In this document: one piece after another, positions 35,205 through 46,708 of the stretch | How positions within the stretch are numbered: the first letter of the stretch is position 1 | Layout: each line of letters opens with the position of its first letter | NCBI GenBank assembly: GCA_902806575.1 | Contig: CADCXD010000010.1 | Coordinates: 992,001 to 1,056,000, forward strand | DNA length: 64,000 bases | From: Jackrogersella multiformis | Lineage: Eukaryota; Ascomycota; Sordariomycetes; Xylariales; Hypoxylaceae | Reading direction: 5' to 3' | The notes under the pieces: model-generated | What the model was told of the DNA's origin: nothing | The model's input: only the letters and a program-made list of their open reading frames with translations | The model's database searches: none | Translations under genes and position numbers: made by a program

Positions 35205-38200
35205 ATGGGGCCACGCCTCATGAACCAGCCGCACCAGGCGACTGGTAGTGGTTCTTCTCGAAAGAGACCTCGCAAGGACTCTGACGGAGACGGTGGTCAG
35301 AAGAAGGCACGATCGAGCAAGAAGGCTGCCAAGGGATCGTCGGACCCTTCCAGAGACTCTTCCGGAAGCCCTCCTCCAAATGGGCCCGGAAGAGCTTCTG
35401 GTGTTGGCAACGGATTGGATCGAAGTCTTGCTCCGATTTCCAACATCGATGCCGCATTCTTCGATATGGCACGTCGATCATCTGACCTGCTCTCGGAAAA
35501 GAACGGAGACCTTTATCTGCGGATCGCGACTATGTGTTCCGGAACGGAAGCGCCTGTTTTCGCGCTGGAGATGCTCAAGGATTTCTATGGGCGTATCTCT
35601 CCGGACAGACAATTCCTCGATTTCAAGCACATCTTCAGTGCCGAGATCGTGGAATTCAAGCAGGCGTACATTGCGCGGAACACCGAGGGGACGATCCTGT
35701 TCAATGACGTCCAAGACTTCATTAACCCCAAGGGAATGAAAGCGTAAGTCTCATACCGTTTTATACTTTTTCACGCATATAACTGATATGAGATTTAGTC
35801 CTACGGCGATGGGTGCAATGGAGAAAATTCCCGTTGGTATTGATCTTCTTATTGCGGGCTGCTCCTGTACCGACTTTTCGCAACTCAACACGAAGCGAAC
35901 GAAGGACTATGCGGCGAATTACCTCAGGGATGAACATAAGTTCATCGATGAACTTGCACAGGGCGACGGCTATAAGATACCTCTTAAGACGGGTGAGAAA
36001 GTCAAGAAGAAAGATGACGGAACGGAGACGAAGTTGACGCCTTTCGAACGCATCGACCGATTTCTCAACGACTGTGTTAGAACATTCGGCGATTTGGGAT
36101 CTTCCGGCCAAACATTCTTCTCCATGCTGCACTACGTGCGAGACCACCGACCCAAGGTCGTTATCCTCGAGAACGTGCTAGGGGCTCCATGGAATGAGAC
36201 TGTGAAGGTCTGGTTCCCATTCCTCGAATACACTGCTTTCCACGCCAAGCTGGACACGAAGGACTACTACATTCCTCAAACCAGGAACCGAGGTTATCTC
36301 ATTGCCATAAACAACGACTTGTTCAAGGACAAGATGGGCAACGTAACCGACAAAGCCAAGGATCTGATCCAGATTGGCGAGGTATGGGCTGATCTTCTGA
36401 AGAATGGACTGCGCAGAAGAGCATCTGCTCCACTGAACCACTGGCTGCTACCTGCTGCCCACCCTTTGACCGAACGAGCTCGCCAGGACGACTCGGAAAG
36501 GGCGCTGGGACCAGCTGTGGACGCTGATTGGGAGCGCGCCAGAGCAATCCACGTGCGAACTCGCAAGAATGAAGGATTAGGCATTTCTCGTCCGTTGACA
36601 CAGTGGGATGTCAAAAACGGTCAAGCGTATGACCGCATGGACCGAAGCCTAACTCGTACCAATCCGCGCCGAGTCCTAGATTGTATCGAGATAAACCACT
36701 TGCGAGCGAAGACGAAGGGCTACCACGTCAAGGGGAGAGACTATACATACGATTCCAAATTCAAGAACCGTGTCCTCGATCTCAGCCAAAATGTCGATCG
36801 ATCGGTAACCGGCCCCCCTTTCGGCGTAACTGGATGTCTAACCCCAAGTGGTATACATTACATGATGGACCAGTGCCGAATGGTATCGGGGTACGAGGGG
36901 CTTGCTTTACAAGGACTGCCGCTCCATCGACTTGAGTTTGCCACCGAGACCCAAGACCAACTGCGTGACCTAGCCGGGAATGCGATGAGCGCAACAGTGG
37001 TTGGTGCTGTTATGGTGGCTCTTCTCGAAGCATTTAGGAGGACAGAGGGTGGTCTTTTCATCTTCTTCGGATGCCAGCTCTCTATGAAAAAGAAAGAAGA
37101 GACTCGACTCATCGCAGAGTCTGATCTGAAAGAAATCCCAGGGTTCAGTACCACGGGTGCACATCACATGCATAATCAGTCGATCGAAGCCCTCTTCAAC
37201 AGGTGCCGTCGATACTGTTTTTGCAATGGATCGGCTAAGTATAGCACCGATGACTTCGTGAAGTGTACTAACTGCTCGACCATCCGTTGTAAATGGTGCT
37301 CTGGGAATCCACCCCACAGCTTCGAACCGACACAGAGACCAGAAGACTACCGGCTGCTAAGCGAAGTCGAACAAGAAGTAATGCGCTTCTTCCCGGGTAC
37401 AATTACGAACATGTTTTCTGGGGATTGGGTACCATCCGATTCCACTGGTACGGGACGAACCATTGCTGATTGCCCCGATGTCCTTTACAGGCTGAGAGAT
37501 GTTACTTTCTATTATGAAAGTACCCGTGTCACAGAGGTAGTGACCATCTGCTACTCTGGACAGTGGGGGTTTGATCTCAGAGCAGTGATTTCGGGGGATA
37601 CTATCAATTGGTACTTGTACCTTGACGCATGGAGCGAGTCCGGAGTCGCCTTTCGAGGCACGCTCGAGCCTCCATTAAGCGTGAAGTACATTCAGCTACC
37701 GCAGCCTATTGCAAAGGCCACAGTTTTTGAGGGTTCGGAGACAGCTACTCCCGAACACAACACCTGGAGGCTGTGGTATTTCCAGACCATACCGCTTATA
37801 GTATCGGTTCTCAGGGCTGAAGAAACCCTCACAATCACCGACGTACAACCAAGGGGTTCTTATCGGCTGCCCCATAACCATCCCCTAGACATCGTCGAAG
37901 GGCAATATTGTCATTGCCCGAACTGTGATGCTCCAGAGAACAGCCTACACGTTCACGAAAAGTGGAGCTTGTTTCTTTTCAAGGACGTCGCCATAACGAG
38001 CACACCAGACCATGATAATTATGTCATTTCGGATTCCTGTCGTCAACTAGAACCTCACGAGTACCGAGAGATTTTGATGAAGTTCAAGCCCGATGTTGAC
38101 ATGCTTGTGCAAGAAAGTGGCAATATCCAGGCTCACCTCGACGGATACTGGGTAAAGCCGAAAACCAGGGAGATCACGGAACTATTCGACAGCGGCAAAC

Positions 38201-41200
38201 TGAACCTCTTCAAAAAAATGGAAAAGTTGAGAGTTCCCGTGTTCAAGTTCTTTACCATCGGCAACAATGATCCAGCTCAACAGGTATTGGCGGAAGCGCT
38301 AATCGTGAGGGAGAAGGAGTGTGATCCTTACAGCACCATCAACAAATACAAGTCTCGGTGTGAGCGTGGTGATGGGTGGGCCACTGTTACCAAGGCCGAT
38401 TCGCATCACCTTCAAGGCTTTATCTCCCATCTCAATGTGAAACTCGCCGGAATCGAAAACTTGGAAGTCAGTTTCGCAATATCAGATGTTGAATCTTGGT
38501 TAGAGAAACTTAGAGACTGGAGGGACACCTTGGTTCGATCTGAACACCCTCGCCAGTGTCCTTACGGACAACTGCCGCCCATCAGATGGATCAGAGTCGG
38601 TAACAAGCATATTGGCCATCACCTGTCCGATGCGATGGCGGACTTCGAAAAGCGGTACAAATCACGGATCCCGATCTTCGAGCCGAGAGTGAAGGTTCTC
38701 AAAGACCCAGACACCGAAGGGACAATGCATGCCGTTATCGTGCAGTATTTGATCCATCACAAGGCGCTAGCACAGAAGGCGGCAGCCTTCCTCCCTCCGA
38801 GCAAAGACCCTGAGGCCAGAGTGACTGCAGGTGTACGAGTTGAGCGCAATGCCATACTGTCCCAGAACATGCAAGTAGATTCTGGGAGCAGAGGTAGGCA
38901 CAAATTCGAACCATTCCGTGACACGCTGAGAAGCTTAGAGGGATTTCCCTTGGCAGCGGAACCCGCCCTGGACACGTTCATCGGAAATTTGAGTGAGTCG
39001 CAGTTGCGATCTCTTGCTTGGATGCTGGATAGGGAGAGGGGTAATCCAACATTCATCGAAACCGAGATAGAAGAGGAAATTGTGCCCGAATTGAAGGTCC
39101 GACTCGTTGGTTGGGCTAAGCGTATGATCACCAACCACGGTGGCGTACTTGCGGACGATGTAGGCTACGGCAAGACCGTCATTACACTTGCATTAATGCA
39201 TTGCCAACAGAAAATCGACAGCGAGACGTCTTTCAAAACGCGGAAGGTCGACGAGTCAAGTGCTACATATCTGAAAGGCACCCTGGTCGTAGTACCGAAA
39301 CACTTAGTCGACCAGTGGATTAGCCAGGCACTCCAATTCCTCCCTATCAAGCCTTCCGAGATATTCAAGATCACGAATATCACAGATCTCGTGGATAACC
39401 GCTCTTGGTCGGTTCTTAGTCGGCTTCGGCATGCAAGACTTATTGTTGCGAGCGTCGCCATCTTTGAAAGACCTGAATATCATCATGGGTTAGGTCGGTT
39501 GGCCGCGTCGCTTAAACCACCAACTCTGACCGCGGTCAGAGATGGAGAGCCGAATGGGGCTCGTGCCTTCGAAGAATGGTACAAGGACGCCGTACCAGCT
39601 GCTAGAGACCACGCAAGCACTTGGTTGTCTCTAGCCGGAAAACTCCCAGTGGACTTCAACAATATCGAGCACCTATATGTCAGAATGAAGAATCGACTGG
39701 AGAATTTAGTGCACGAGTACCAGGTATACGCGGTGAACCTAATGCAGCGTAGAGCAACTAGATATCACCAGGACGAGGACGTCGAAGCTGTAGAAGTTTA
39801 CCCTCACAAAACTCACGCGTATGAGTCGGTGAAAGACGTAGGGAAAGAGGTGCTGGACGGCAGCTGCTTCACTCATGTTCTGGATGTCTTCACGTTTGCG
39901 CGTGTGGTGTACGACGAATTCTCGTACAACAATTTCACGGCAATGAACTTCTTCGCCAACTCTAAGGCACATGCGAAGTGGATTCTATCCGCCACGCCGC
40001 CCACGAGAAACCTAGCAGCTGTGCAGAATATCGCGGATCTCATCAACGTCCACCTTGTACGGCCGATTTACTTGCGGCAAGGAATGCCGCGAATCACCAG
40101 GGGTCCGGTTCTCAAGGACATGAGCAACGCCGAAGCTCTGCAGAGTCATAAGTTTATGTCCGATATGTGCATCCGCGAGAGGCACGAAAAGGGCATAGAG
40201 TTCCTTCAAATCTTTGCGACTTCCAACCCCTTAGATCTAGTGCTCTCTGGCGGCATCAAAGTAGAGGAGAAAGTCGTCGTGTGCGAAATGAGTGCTTATG
40301 AATTCATCCACTACAAGGATCTCGAGCATGACCTGCGAGCATGCGGTTTAGACGCGGGCTTGCTGCCGAAGGAATCCCGTGCCCTTTTGAAACCGCTGAT
40401 TGATTCGCAACGATGGACTGAGGACGGAAGGACTGTCGCCATGGAAGCTCTCCTTTCTCGATCTTCCGGGGGAAACTGGAACAAGAAGGATCAAACGATT
40501 CATGGACTTCTTGAGCACCGCCGCACACAGGCCCAGCGTGCTAGAGACATATTCAGAATCATTGCCGAGAAAGCCATCTGGCTTGCCGTACGTGTGATTG
40601 AACACCAGGGTGAGTTTGGCCACGAGAACGCCAAGTCCGCCGCAACCGATATCTGTAGGTTGCTTAGGGAAATCTGGGGTAGGGATATTGAGAGTTGCGG
40701 TGGACTTGATGCTTGGTCGAGAATGTTCGAAGCACTTGGCGTTGGCGAGCATGGACCTTCGCTCGAGGCACTCCAACAGAAATGCCCCAGATTCCGCCGG
40801 GATGACAGGGGGTTTCTTCGTCATATCTATGAGCTGAGGTCATCCTCGTGGAATGATTATTACGACTTGACGCCCGATGATTTCCAGAAACTATTGAAAG
40901 ATGAACCTGAAGGGCTTATGAAGGATATTATCCATGCCTACGGCGTGATGTCCATCAAACCAGCCCACGTAATGGAAACCTATATCGAAACCTTTACGGC
41001 TCTCGTTCACGACGAACAGGACGGTCTGGCAAGATACAGAAGAACTGATGTCGCAAAAAAGAGTGCCACAAACCGAGATTTCTTGAATTGGGGTAGAGTG
41101 ACCAAGAACATGTGCATGAATGAGTTGAAATCGATCGGTATAATGTTTGGCACGACAGAAAAACGCCAAGACTTAGTCGATCGTTTGCAGGCTCACTATG

Positions 41201-42300
41201 ATGGGACGCTCGACCCCTCGGAGTATGTTGGATTCAACAATTCCCAGATGATCAAGCAGACAAGGTATCCTCTCCATGGCTCATCGTTCAAGGTTCGGGG
41301 AGGTAAATACACGTTCACTAGCAGTGATACCAGTGATACCTTCTTGCAGCTGCGAGCGGCCCAAGAACAAATGATCTATGCCCTCAAGCAGGAACGAATT
41401 GCCGAGAAGCTCATCTCGTCCGCGGAGGAGATGCAATGTAATGGGTGTGGACAAAGAAAGCCTAGGGATGAACTGTATCTGGTCTGCGAGTGTGGACATG
41501 TGCTATGCGCAGACCATCTCGGTGCAACTACCTGCGGCGAGACTGGGATCGACTACCCAAGTGGTTGCCCGTCGCTATTGAAAGACGCGACCATGAGGCT
41601 CACGCAAGTCAACAACCCTCAAAGGTATCTTGATTCCGGCATGGACCAGGAGGCTCCGTGTTCTCGTATCAGCGCCAAGTCGCAGATGATCGCCAACTGC
41701 ATTAAAGCAGTCCCTGCCGATGACCAGGTGGTTCTGTTCGTACAGTTTCAACGCCAGATTGAGGAGCTCATGTACACCCTGAAGAAGAACGGAATTAGGT
41801 GTACTGCGTCTGCTGCGAAAAAGAGTGGTGATAAGGTTAGATTATTGAAACTCAACGATCCCACTTCTGCGGGCACGAACCTTCAAGACGCCAACCATGT
41901 GATGTTTGCATGTCCACTTCTGGTGAGCCTTCAAGAAGATTGGGACGCCTTCATGAAGCAGGCAAAGGGTCGATGTATCCGTTACGGCCAGGAGAAGGTG
42001 GTTCATGTGTATCATTTCGTGACGGCTAGCACCATCGAAGTCGATATTTTAGAGCTTCGAAAAAAGAGCCAGATCCTCGTCCGTCCAGGAAAGGCTCTTG
42101 GCAGACTCTGCTCCGCTAAGCTCAACTCTGGCGATCAAGACGTTGTAATGACCGATGCTACCAGTATGCCTCAGATCGATGACGAAAATACCGGAGACGT
42201 CGATAAGGAGGGACCGGTCTCTTCGATGCTTACTCCTAACGAAATATGGAAGGCGATGAACGAGGCCAACTGGCTCAACACAGTCGGCGTCGAGTACTGA
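35205..42300 (+). CDS. DNMT5-like cytosine-5 DNA methyltransferase fused to SNF2 ATPase and RING
   Basis: Exons 35205-35743 and 35799-42300 (55-bp intron, phases agree), 2346 residues. A basic, disordered N-terminus (SRKRPRKD, KKARSSKKAAK) precedes the methyltransferase. Motif I is IATMCSGTEAP (about 108-118), motif IV AGCSCTDFSQLN with the catalytic-position Cys (about 200), motif VI ILENVLG (about 301), motif VIII QTRNRGY (340) and motif X GNAMSATVVGAVM (573). A Cys-rich segment (CFCNG...CTNCSTIRCKWC, about 652-682) follows. SNF2 motif I is DDVGYGKT (about 1300) and motif II YDEFSY (about 1553). A RING-like CNGCGQRK...CECGHVLCADH lies near 2060. The helicase C-lobe has SAGTNLQDANHVMF and QAKGRCIRYGQ (about 2234). 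Length and order match DNMT5, which in Cryptococcus is an ATP-dependent maintenance methyltransferase; the related fungal RAD8-like class is the alternative. No chromodomain was seen. Confidence 0.9.
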
Positions 42301-43014
42301 GTGTTGTTAGTGTAAGTCAAAACAACCAATCCAATCTTAGAATTACTTAGAAAATCTAGACTAACCTGCTTAGAATACTAGGAAATAGGAGATGAAAGGC
42401 TAGTAGTGCGATGGCAGAAAGCGGTTGCTCGCGGCAAATTTGCCGCGAGCAACCGCGGATGGAACCGCACTAGAGCAAGGAGGATGAAAAAAGTTAGGGA
42501 AAAAGGTGAAGAAAAGCAGTGAGAAAAAAATGGTAGGAAGGGAAAACGAGACCCACCATATTATGGCAGTCGTCGATGATGTGGGATATTTTTGTTTTTG
42601 TTTTCTCTCGACGGCATTGAGAAAGTTAGTCATCGTGTCCAGTTGCTATTGCCCCTAGCTTTCTCCGAGGATTTCTTCTAGCTTCTCTATTTTTCGGCGG
42701 GAGTGCGTAGTTTTTTCAATCGAGTTTTTATTCTATGAAGTACGACGGCGTAGAATGCGTGGTCTTAATACCTATGCGTACCTACGTACGTCCGGCTCTA
42801 CGAACCAACGATGTCAACTAACTTGGAAGTTACTTAGTAGGCTTTCTAGGCTAAAACATCAGCATTCGTACTTAATTTGAATCGTGTCACGATATATCTC
42901 GGCTCGAATAGTTAAGGGTAAGCTACAACTTATCTAGAAGGATAACCCTTGCGGGTGTCATTACCGTCTCCGCCAAACTCGCAACTTGCACTCGCTCACC
43001 TTACCCAATCTAGC
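42301..43014. other. Intergenic between convergent genes, with a perfect palindrome
   Basis: 3' flanks of the DNMT5-like and ureidoglycolate lyase genes. It contains the 36-bp palindrome at 42421-42456 and otherwise AT-rich sequence without recognised features. Confidence 0.6.
42421..42456. repeat. Perfect 36-bp palindrome downstream of the DNMT5-like gene
   Basis: GCGGTTGCTCGCGGCAAA is followed directly by its exact reverse complement, so there is no spacer. It lies about 120 bp past the DNMT5-like stop codon, probably inside the 3' UTR, and holds several CpG sites. It could act as an RNA hairpin, a cruciform or a protein-binding site. Confidence 0.9.
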
Positions 43015-43815
43015 CTACAGTTTCGAGAGCCTAATCGTCGGTAGCGGTACTTGAACTATTATCCTAGGGATGTCTTCCTCTCCGCTCTGCGCTTTCGTTT
43101 CCCTTGCCTTCTTTCCTCCATTCGGTGTTTCGAGTGCCACTTCCTGGCAGTCCTCTACGGGCTCGTCGTTGGCGAATTGCATGACGACGAAATCGATTGC
43201 CGACCCGGCGGGCCCCAGCGCTGCCATCGGCGCATGCCACGTCCCCGCACCGTACGTTACGGCCTGCGCACCTGTTGCCACGAATGCACGTAGGCCTTTT
43301 AGGTCAGGCAGTCCCCTGCCCGGTAGTTGATCGCCCACCGGTACGGGAAAGTCTTGATCCATGCTGTCTGGCACGAGGCTCGGCGCCACGATGACAAGGT
43401 ACCGTGCTGAGGCGGACACACCCAGTGGGACGAATGTCTGGGTGGTGAAGGGATGGCGTTCGAGTATCTTGATCTCGAAGAGGCCATTATCACCGTCACC
43501 GCCGTCCTGATTGTCTGGGACCAACTGACGCGCGCCACACACAAACATGGTGGTACGTGGAGACGCGGGTTTCCGGCTGGGAGCTTGATCATACAAATTC
43601 TTCAGAGGTGGTGCCAGAGCGCGGTACTGGATGGCAGTGCCCTGGTTGGCGGAAACGGCGCCATAGCCGGCTGGTAGAGCCGAGACCGATGCTGAAGGCC
43701 GGATCTCAGGGGCCGGGTTCGTGATCACAGCGCCGAAAGGGGCGAAGGTGGTTGGGGTTAGAGATTCGGCTACAATAGTACGGGATGAGGGGATTGGAAG
43801 GGTATAGACGAGCAT
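43015..43815 (-). CDS. DAL3: Ureidoglycolate lyase
   Basis: Single exon, 266 residues, ATG at 43815. The enzyme splits ureidoglycolate into glyoxylate and urea, the last step of allantoin use as a nitrogen source. Family features: N-terminal LTPTTFAPFGAVI, FVCGARQL then EIKILERHPFTTQTFVPLG in the cupin core, ARYLVIVAP, and the C-terminal signature YGAGTWHAPM with FVVMQFAND. The final 40 residues (ETPNGGKKARETK onward) extend beyond bacterial forms. No other purine-catabolism gene lies in the window. Expression would be expected under nitrogen-catabolite control, but no site was assigned. Confidence 0.92.
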   Translation of the reverse strand: MLVYTLPIPSSRTIVAESLTPTTFAPFGAVITNPAPEIRPSASVSALPAGYGAVSANQGTAIQYRALAPPLKNLYDQAPSRKPASPRTTMFVCGARQLVPDNQDGGDGDNGLFEIKILERHPFTTQTFVPLGVSASARYLVIVAPSLVPDSMDQDFPVPVGDQLPGRGLPDLKGLRAFVATGAQAVTYGAGTWHAPMAALGPAGSAIDFVVMQFANDEPVEDCQEVALETPNGGKKARETKAQSGEEDIPRIIVQVPLPTIRLSKL

Positions 43816-44574
43816 TATTATTCTTGAGTATTACTATTATCTACTTGAGTTACTTGTTTGTCTTTCAAGTTCCTTGGCAGCTACCTAGGTAGGTGAGAGG
43901 TTAAAAAGATTTGAGGAAAGTCTTAGGAGAAGATAAATTTAGTTAGAGTTATTACACTAGTGTAGAGTTGGAGCTGATGTTGGGGGCGACAATATGGATC
44001 CAGACCCGGACTCGTGGACCTATTAGATACGTTGATGCTTATTTACATAGAGCAGGATTCTTAATGTTACCAGATTGGTGATAGAGTAGCTGAAGCACTA
44101 TCAATCTTTAACAATTATCAGATATTAACCTTGCTTTAGTGGGACTAAGAGCGATCCAATCAGACGCTTTGGTTCCCTCTCCCCGTCCTGCCTGCCTGCC
44201 TGTTTGTTTGCCAGTTCTACTTCGGCCGTTTGCGATCGTGCTGTGCTTCATTTGGCCTTTCCTTCTTCTTCTTCTTCATCTTCTTTTTTTTGTTTGTCAC
44301 TTCAGATGGGTTTGCCTCTTCCTTAAGCTTATGTGGTCCGAATCCGCATATTCATGCTTATCAGTTGTTATTTATGTTTCGTTAATAATACCTTTTATTT
44401 GCAGTTAACAACTAGGTTAGTGAGTTCCGCCCTACAGTCAATCGCCAATTCTAACACGGACAATAGGTTGCTGATCACTGTATCCATGCGGCCGTGATTT
44501 AATCAATATTGGTACAATCCGTACAGTTTACATATATGACATTTCCGACCTGTGCTAGTCATCGGAATAATTCA
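43816..44574. other. Intergenic: upstream region of ureidoglycolate lyase
   Basis: Divergent spacer. ACCTAGGTAGGT near 43883 and a CTT-rich pyrimidine tract at about 44258-44300. No coding sequence recognised; a frame at 44139-44408 is pyrimidine-tract translation. Confidence 0.5.
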
Positions 44575-44916
44575 ATGGCAAACGATTACCTTTGTGGGTT
44601 ATTCTGTAGAAGAGCAAGGTCTACTCCAGAGCCGGCTAGGGATACCGGGCTTCAGGGAGTTGAATTCTCGCCCCGATCGTCGATGGCGAGCTCAATGAGA
44701 GCCCCAGCATCTGCACCAGCCGCATCCTCTTCAGCGCAGGCAGCTCCTCCCGCGACGAATCTCAATAATCCGGAGATAGCTGGGTACTATTCACCATCCC
44801 CACCTCAGCTAGCACCCCGGTCAGACCCATTGCAGGAAGTGAGGGGCTACTACGCCCCAGAACCAGCCCCTATTCCGCGGCCAACTGTTCACCCCAAAAA
44901 GACGACATATTCATAA
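44575..44916 (+). CDS. Small hypothetical protein, Pro/Ala/Ser-rich
   Basis: Starting at ATG 44575 (MANDYLCGLFCRRARS) this frame encodes 113 residues and no intron is needed. It opens with a Cys pair and basic residues, then becomes Ala/Ser/Pro-rich (SSMRAPASAPAASSSAQA) with two similar units, PEIAGYYSPSPPQLAPR and QEVRGYYAPEPAPIPR, near the end. I do not recognise a family. The repeated GYY[SA]P-EP unit argues for a real protein rather than chance. Longer non-ATG starts upstream are unlikely to be used. Confidence 0.45.
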   Translation: MANDYLCGLFCRRARSTPEPARDTGLQGVEFSPRSSMASSMRAPASAPAASSSAQAAPPATNLNNPEIAGYYSPSPPQLAPRSDPLQEVRGYYAPEPAPIPRPTVHPKKTTYS

Positions 44917-45728
44917 ATATAATGAGATTTTTCTACTCTTATGATACACGAGGACACTTTTATAGACTACTGGAGCTTTGAGATATTAGTTCGATGATAC
45001 CTACAACTACACCTACTATTATGATACCAGTTGCTAATGGTTGAGGAATGGGGCTACTAGCATATTTATTGCATCAAATTGGAATTGGTGTTTAGAGCAA
45101 GTTAATGATAATCAGTCGATGTTCTTTAATGACTACACTAAAATATAACAGTGACCATAGGTCACGAGCTCATCGATTTATCTAATACTCGTCATTAGGA
45201 AAGCTTTATACCACATGCCTATCACGAGGCGAACCTAGCAATATGGGTAATAACGAAGTAGTTATGTGAGAAGCTTTAACCCTATCTACTATGAATCGCA
45301 GCACACATACAGGAATCATGCCTTTATCTATCTTGTCTTAGACGTATCCCTTCCCGCGGGTGCGCATCTTGAACGGGTTGAGCGTCGATCCCTCCAATGT
45401 ATCAGAATTCCGATATGTCTATCAGCGGAGTTACCCCGATCTTCGGTAAATAGGATATCGATATGTACAAAACATCGTCGATGGAAGATCGAAGTCTCGG
45501 GTTGGAGGACGACGAAAGGCTCTATCCAGCAGATCTCTGGCATAACTGGCATTTTGAAGAACAATTTAATCTCTAACAGGCAACCAGGATGCTGAGGCTT
45601 CTTGACGCGGGAAACATATTCTCGCTCATTTTAAAGGCTTTTATTTAGAAAGGCGAAACGCCACGTTCATATGCCATAGAGAAGGGATTTGGGTCTAATT
45701 TCATATTTCATTCATTAACAACCACACC
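44917..45728. other. Intergenic
   Basis: AT-rich spacer. Nothing recognised beyond an inverted-strand pair of short frames at 45266-45595 that shadow each other. Confidence 0.45.
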
Positions 45729-46201
45729 ATGAAGACCACCGCCGCCTTCGGCGTTGTCCTCGCCACCATCACCGTCTTTTTCGCCGCCGCCGTTCTTCTA
45801 TACTATCCAATAGACAATCGAAGCGCGCTAGCCCGCCTGGCGGCGATGAAGATTACACATGTCAGACATCGGGCAAGAGCCCGTGGCTGAGCAACCTAGA
45901 CGGCACTTTCTCGTAGTTTTACATCCTCGATGCCTCTAAGGACTGCGGGAAAAACGACGGATCATGCGCACAGATGTACCACAGCGATGGAACCCGCGTG
46001 TACGTATGCGAGAGTGCGGGCAGCACTAGGTGCAATGACGTCGGCGACAAGTTGGCTGTCCTAAAAGCCAACTGCCCCGGCACGGTGGAAAATGGACAGC
46101 GCGTTGGCGGCACGTACTGGATTGGTAGGAAGAACAGCAACACATCTATCTCCCTTTATTGGTTTGGAGAGAGGATTGGTAAGTCCTATAGATCTATTTG
46201 A
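45729..46201 (+). pseudogene. Broken gene for a small secreted cysteine-rich protein
   Basis: ATG 45729 begins a clear signal peptide (MKTTAAFGVVLATITVFF, then Ala-rich). Within 40 codons the frame shifts. A second frame reads DEDYTCQTSGKSPWLSNLDGTFS, then a TAG, then FYILDASKDCGKNDGSCAQMY and, from 45974, YVCESAGSTRCNDVGDKL, LKANCPGTVENG and GTYWIGRKN. Even cysteine spacing and lack of other features suggest a secreted, disulfide-bonded protein, perhaps an effector or an antimicrobial protein. One frameshift and one in-frame stop remain. A 28-base GTAG...CTAAG segment around the stop is too short to be an intron. The alternative is an unusual splice pattern that I failed to see. Confidence 0.5.
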
Positions 46202-46708
46202 AGCTTCACTGCAGTAATTATACATTATACATTAACGATGCTAAGAAATGGGAACTTACAGCTGAGTTTACTAAAGAACACGCTTGTCGGGTTATTGCTG
46301 TCCATCATGTATGATCATATATTATGGTCACTCATTTTATCCTCATACTTTTACAACGTATCGAAAGTTTGTCACCCGTGGGAGAGTCCTTCTCTGAGTC
46401 ACATGTGGCATGGATGACCCCTTTTTGGATCCCCACACCTCGTTATGCCTCGACGTGTAACCGAGGAAACACGTAGGGAAATATATCATCTTAAGTATAC
46501 CTAGGTAAGTGACAAACAGCCTCCTGCTGACCTGTTATATGAACTATAATTCCAAAGTCTCCACACTCTAGATTATTTTCGGTTCGACGTGATGATAGGG
46601 CAGAGATTCCAGTGTGTAGCACCACATCGTACTTAACCCCACGGTAAACTAATAAAAAATTTGCATCGTTATCTACCTAGGTAGGTATTCAAGTAGATAC
46701 TTATTTCT
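46202..46708. other. Intergenic: upstream region of the low-complexity gene
   Basis: AT-rich, with ACCTAGGTAAG near 46499 and ACCTAGGTAGGT near 46675, immediately before the next start codon. Nothing else seen. Confidence 0.5.

Noticed and set aside
43051..43677. Plus-strand frames over the ureidoglycolate lyase gene
   Set aside because: They are antisense shadows of a well-matched enzyme gene.
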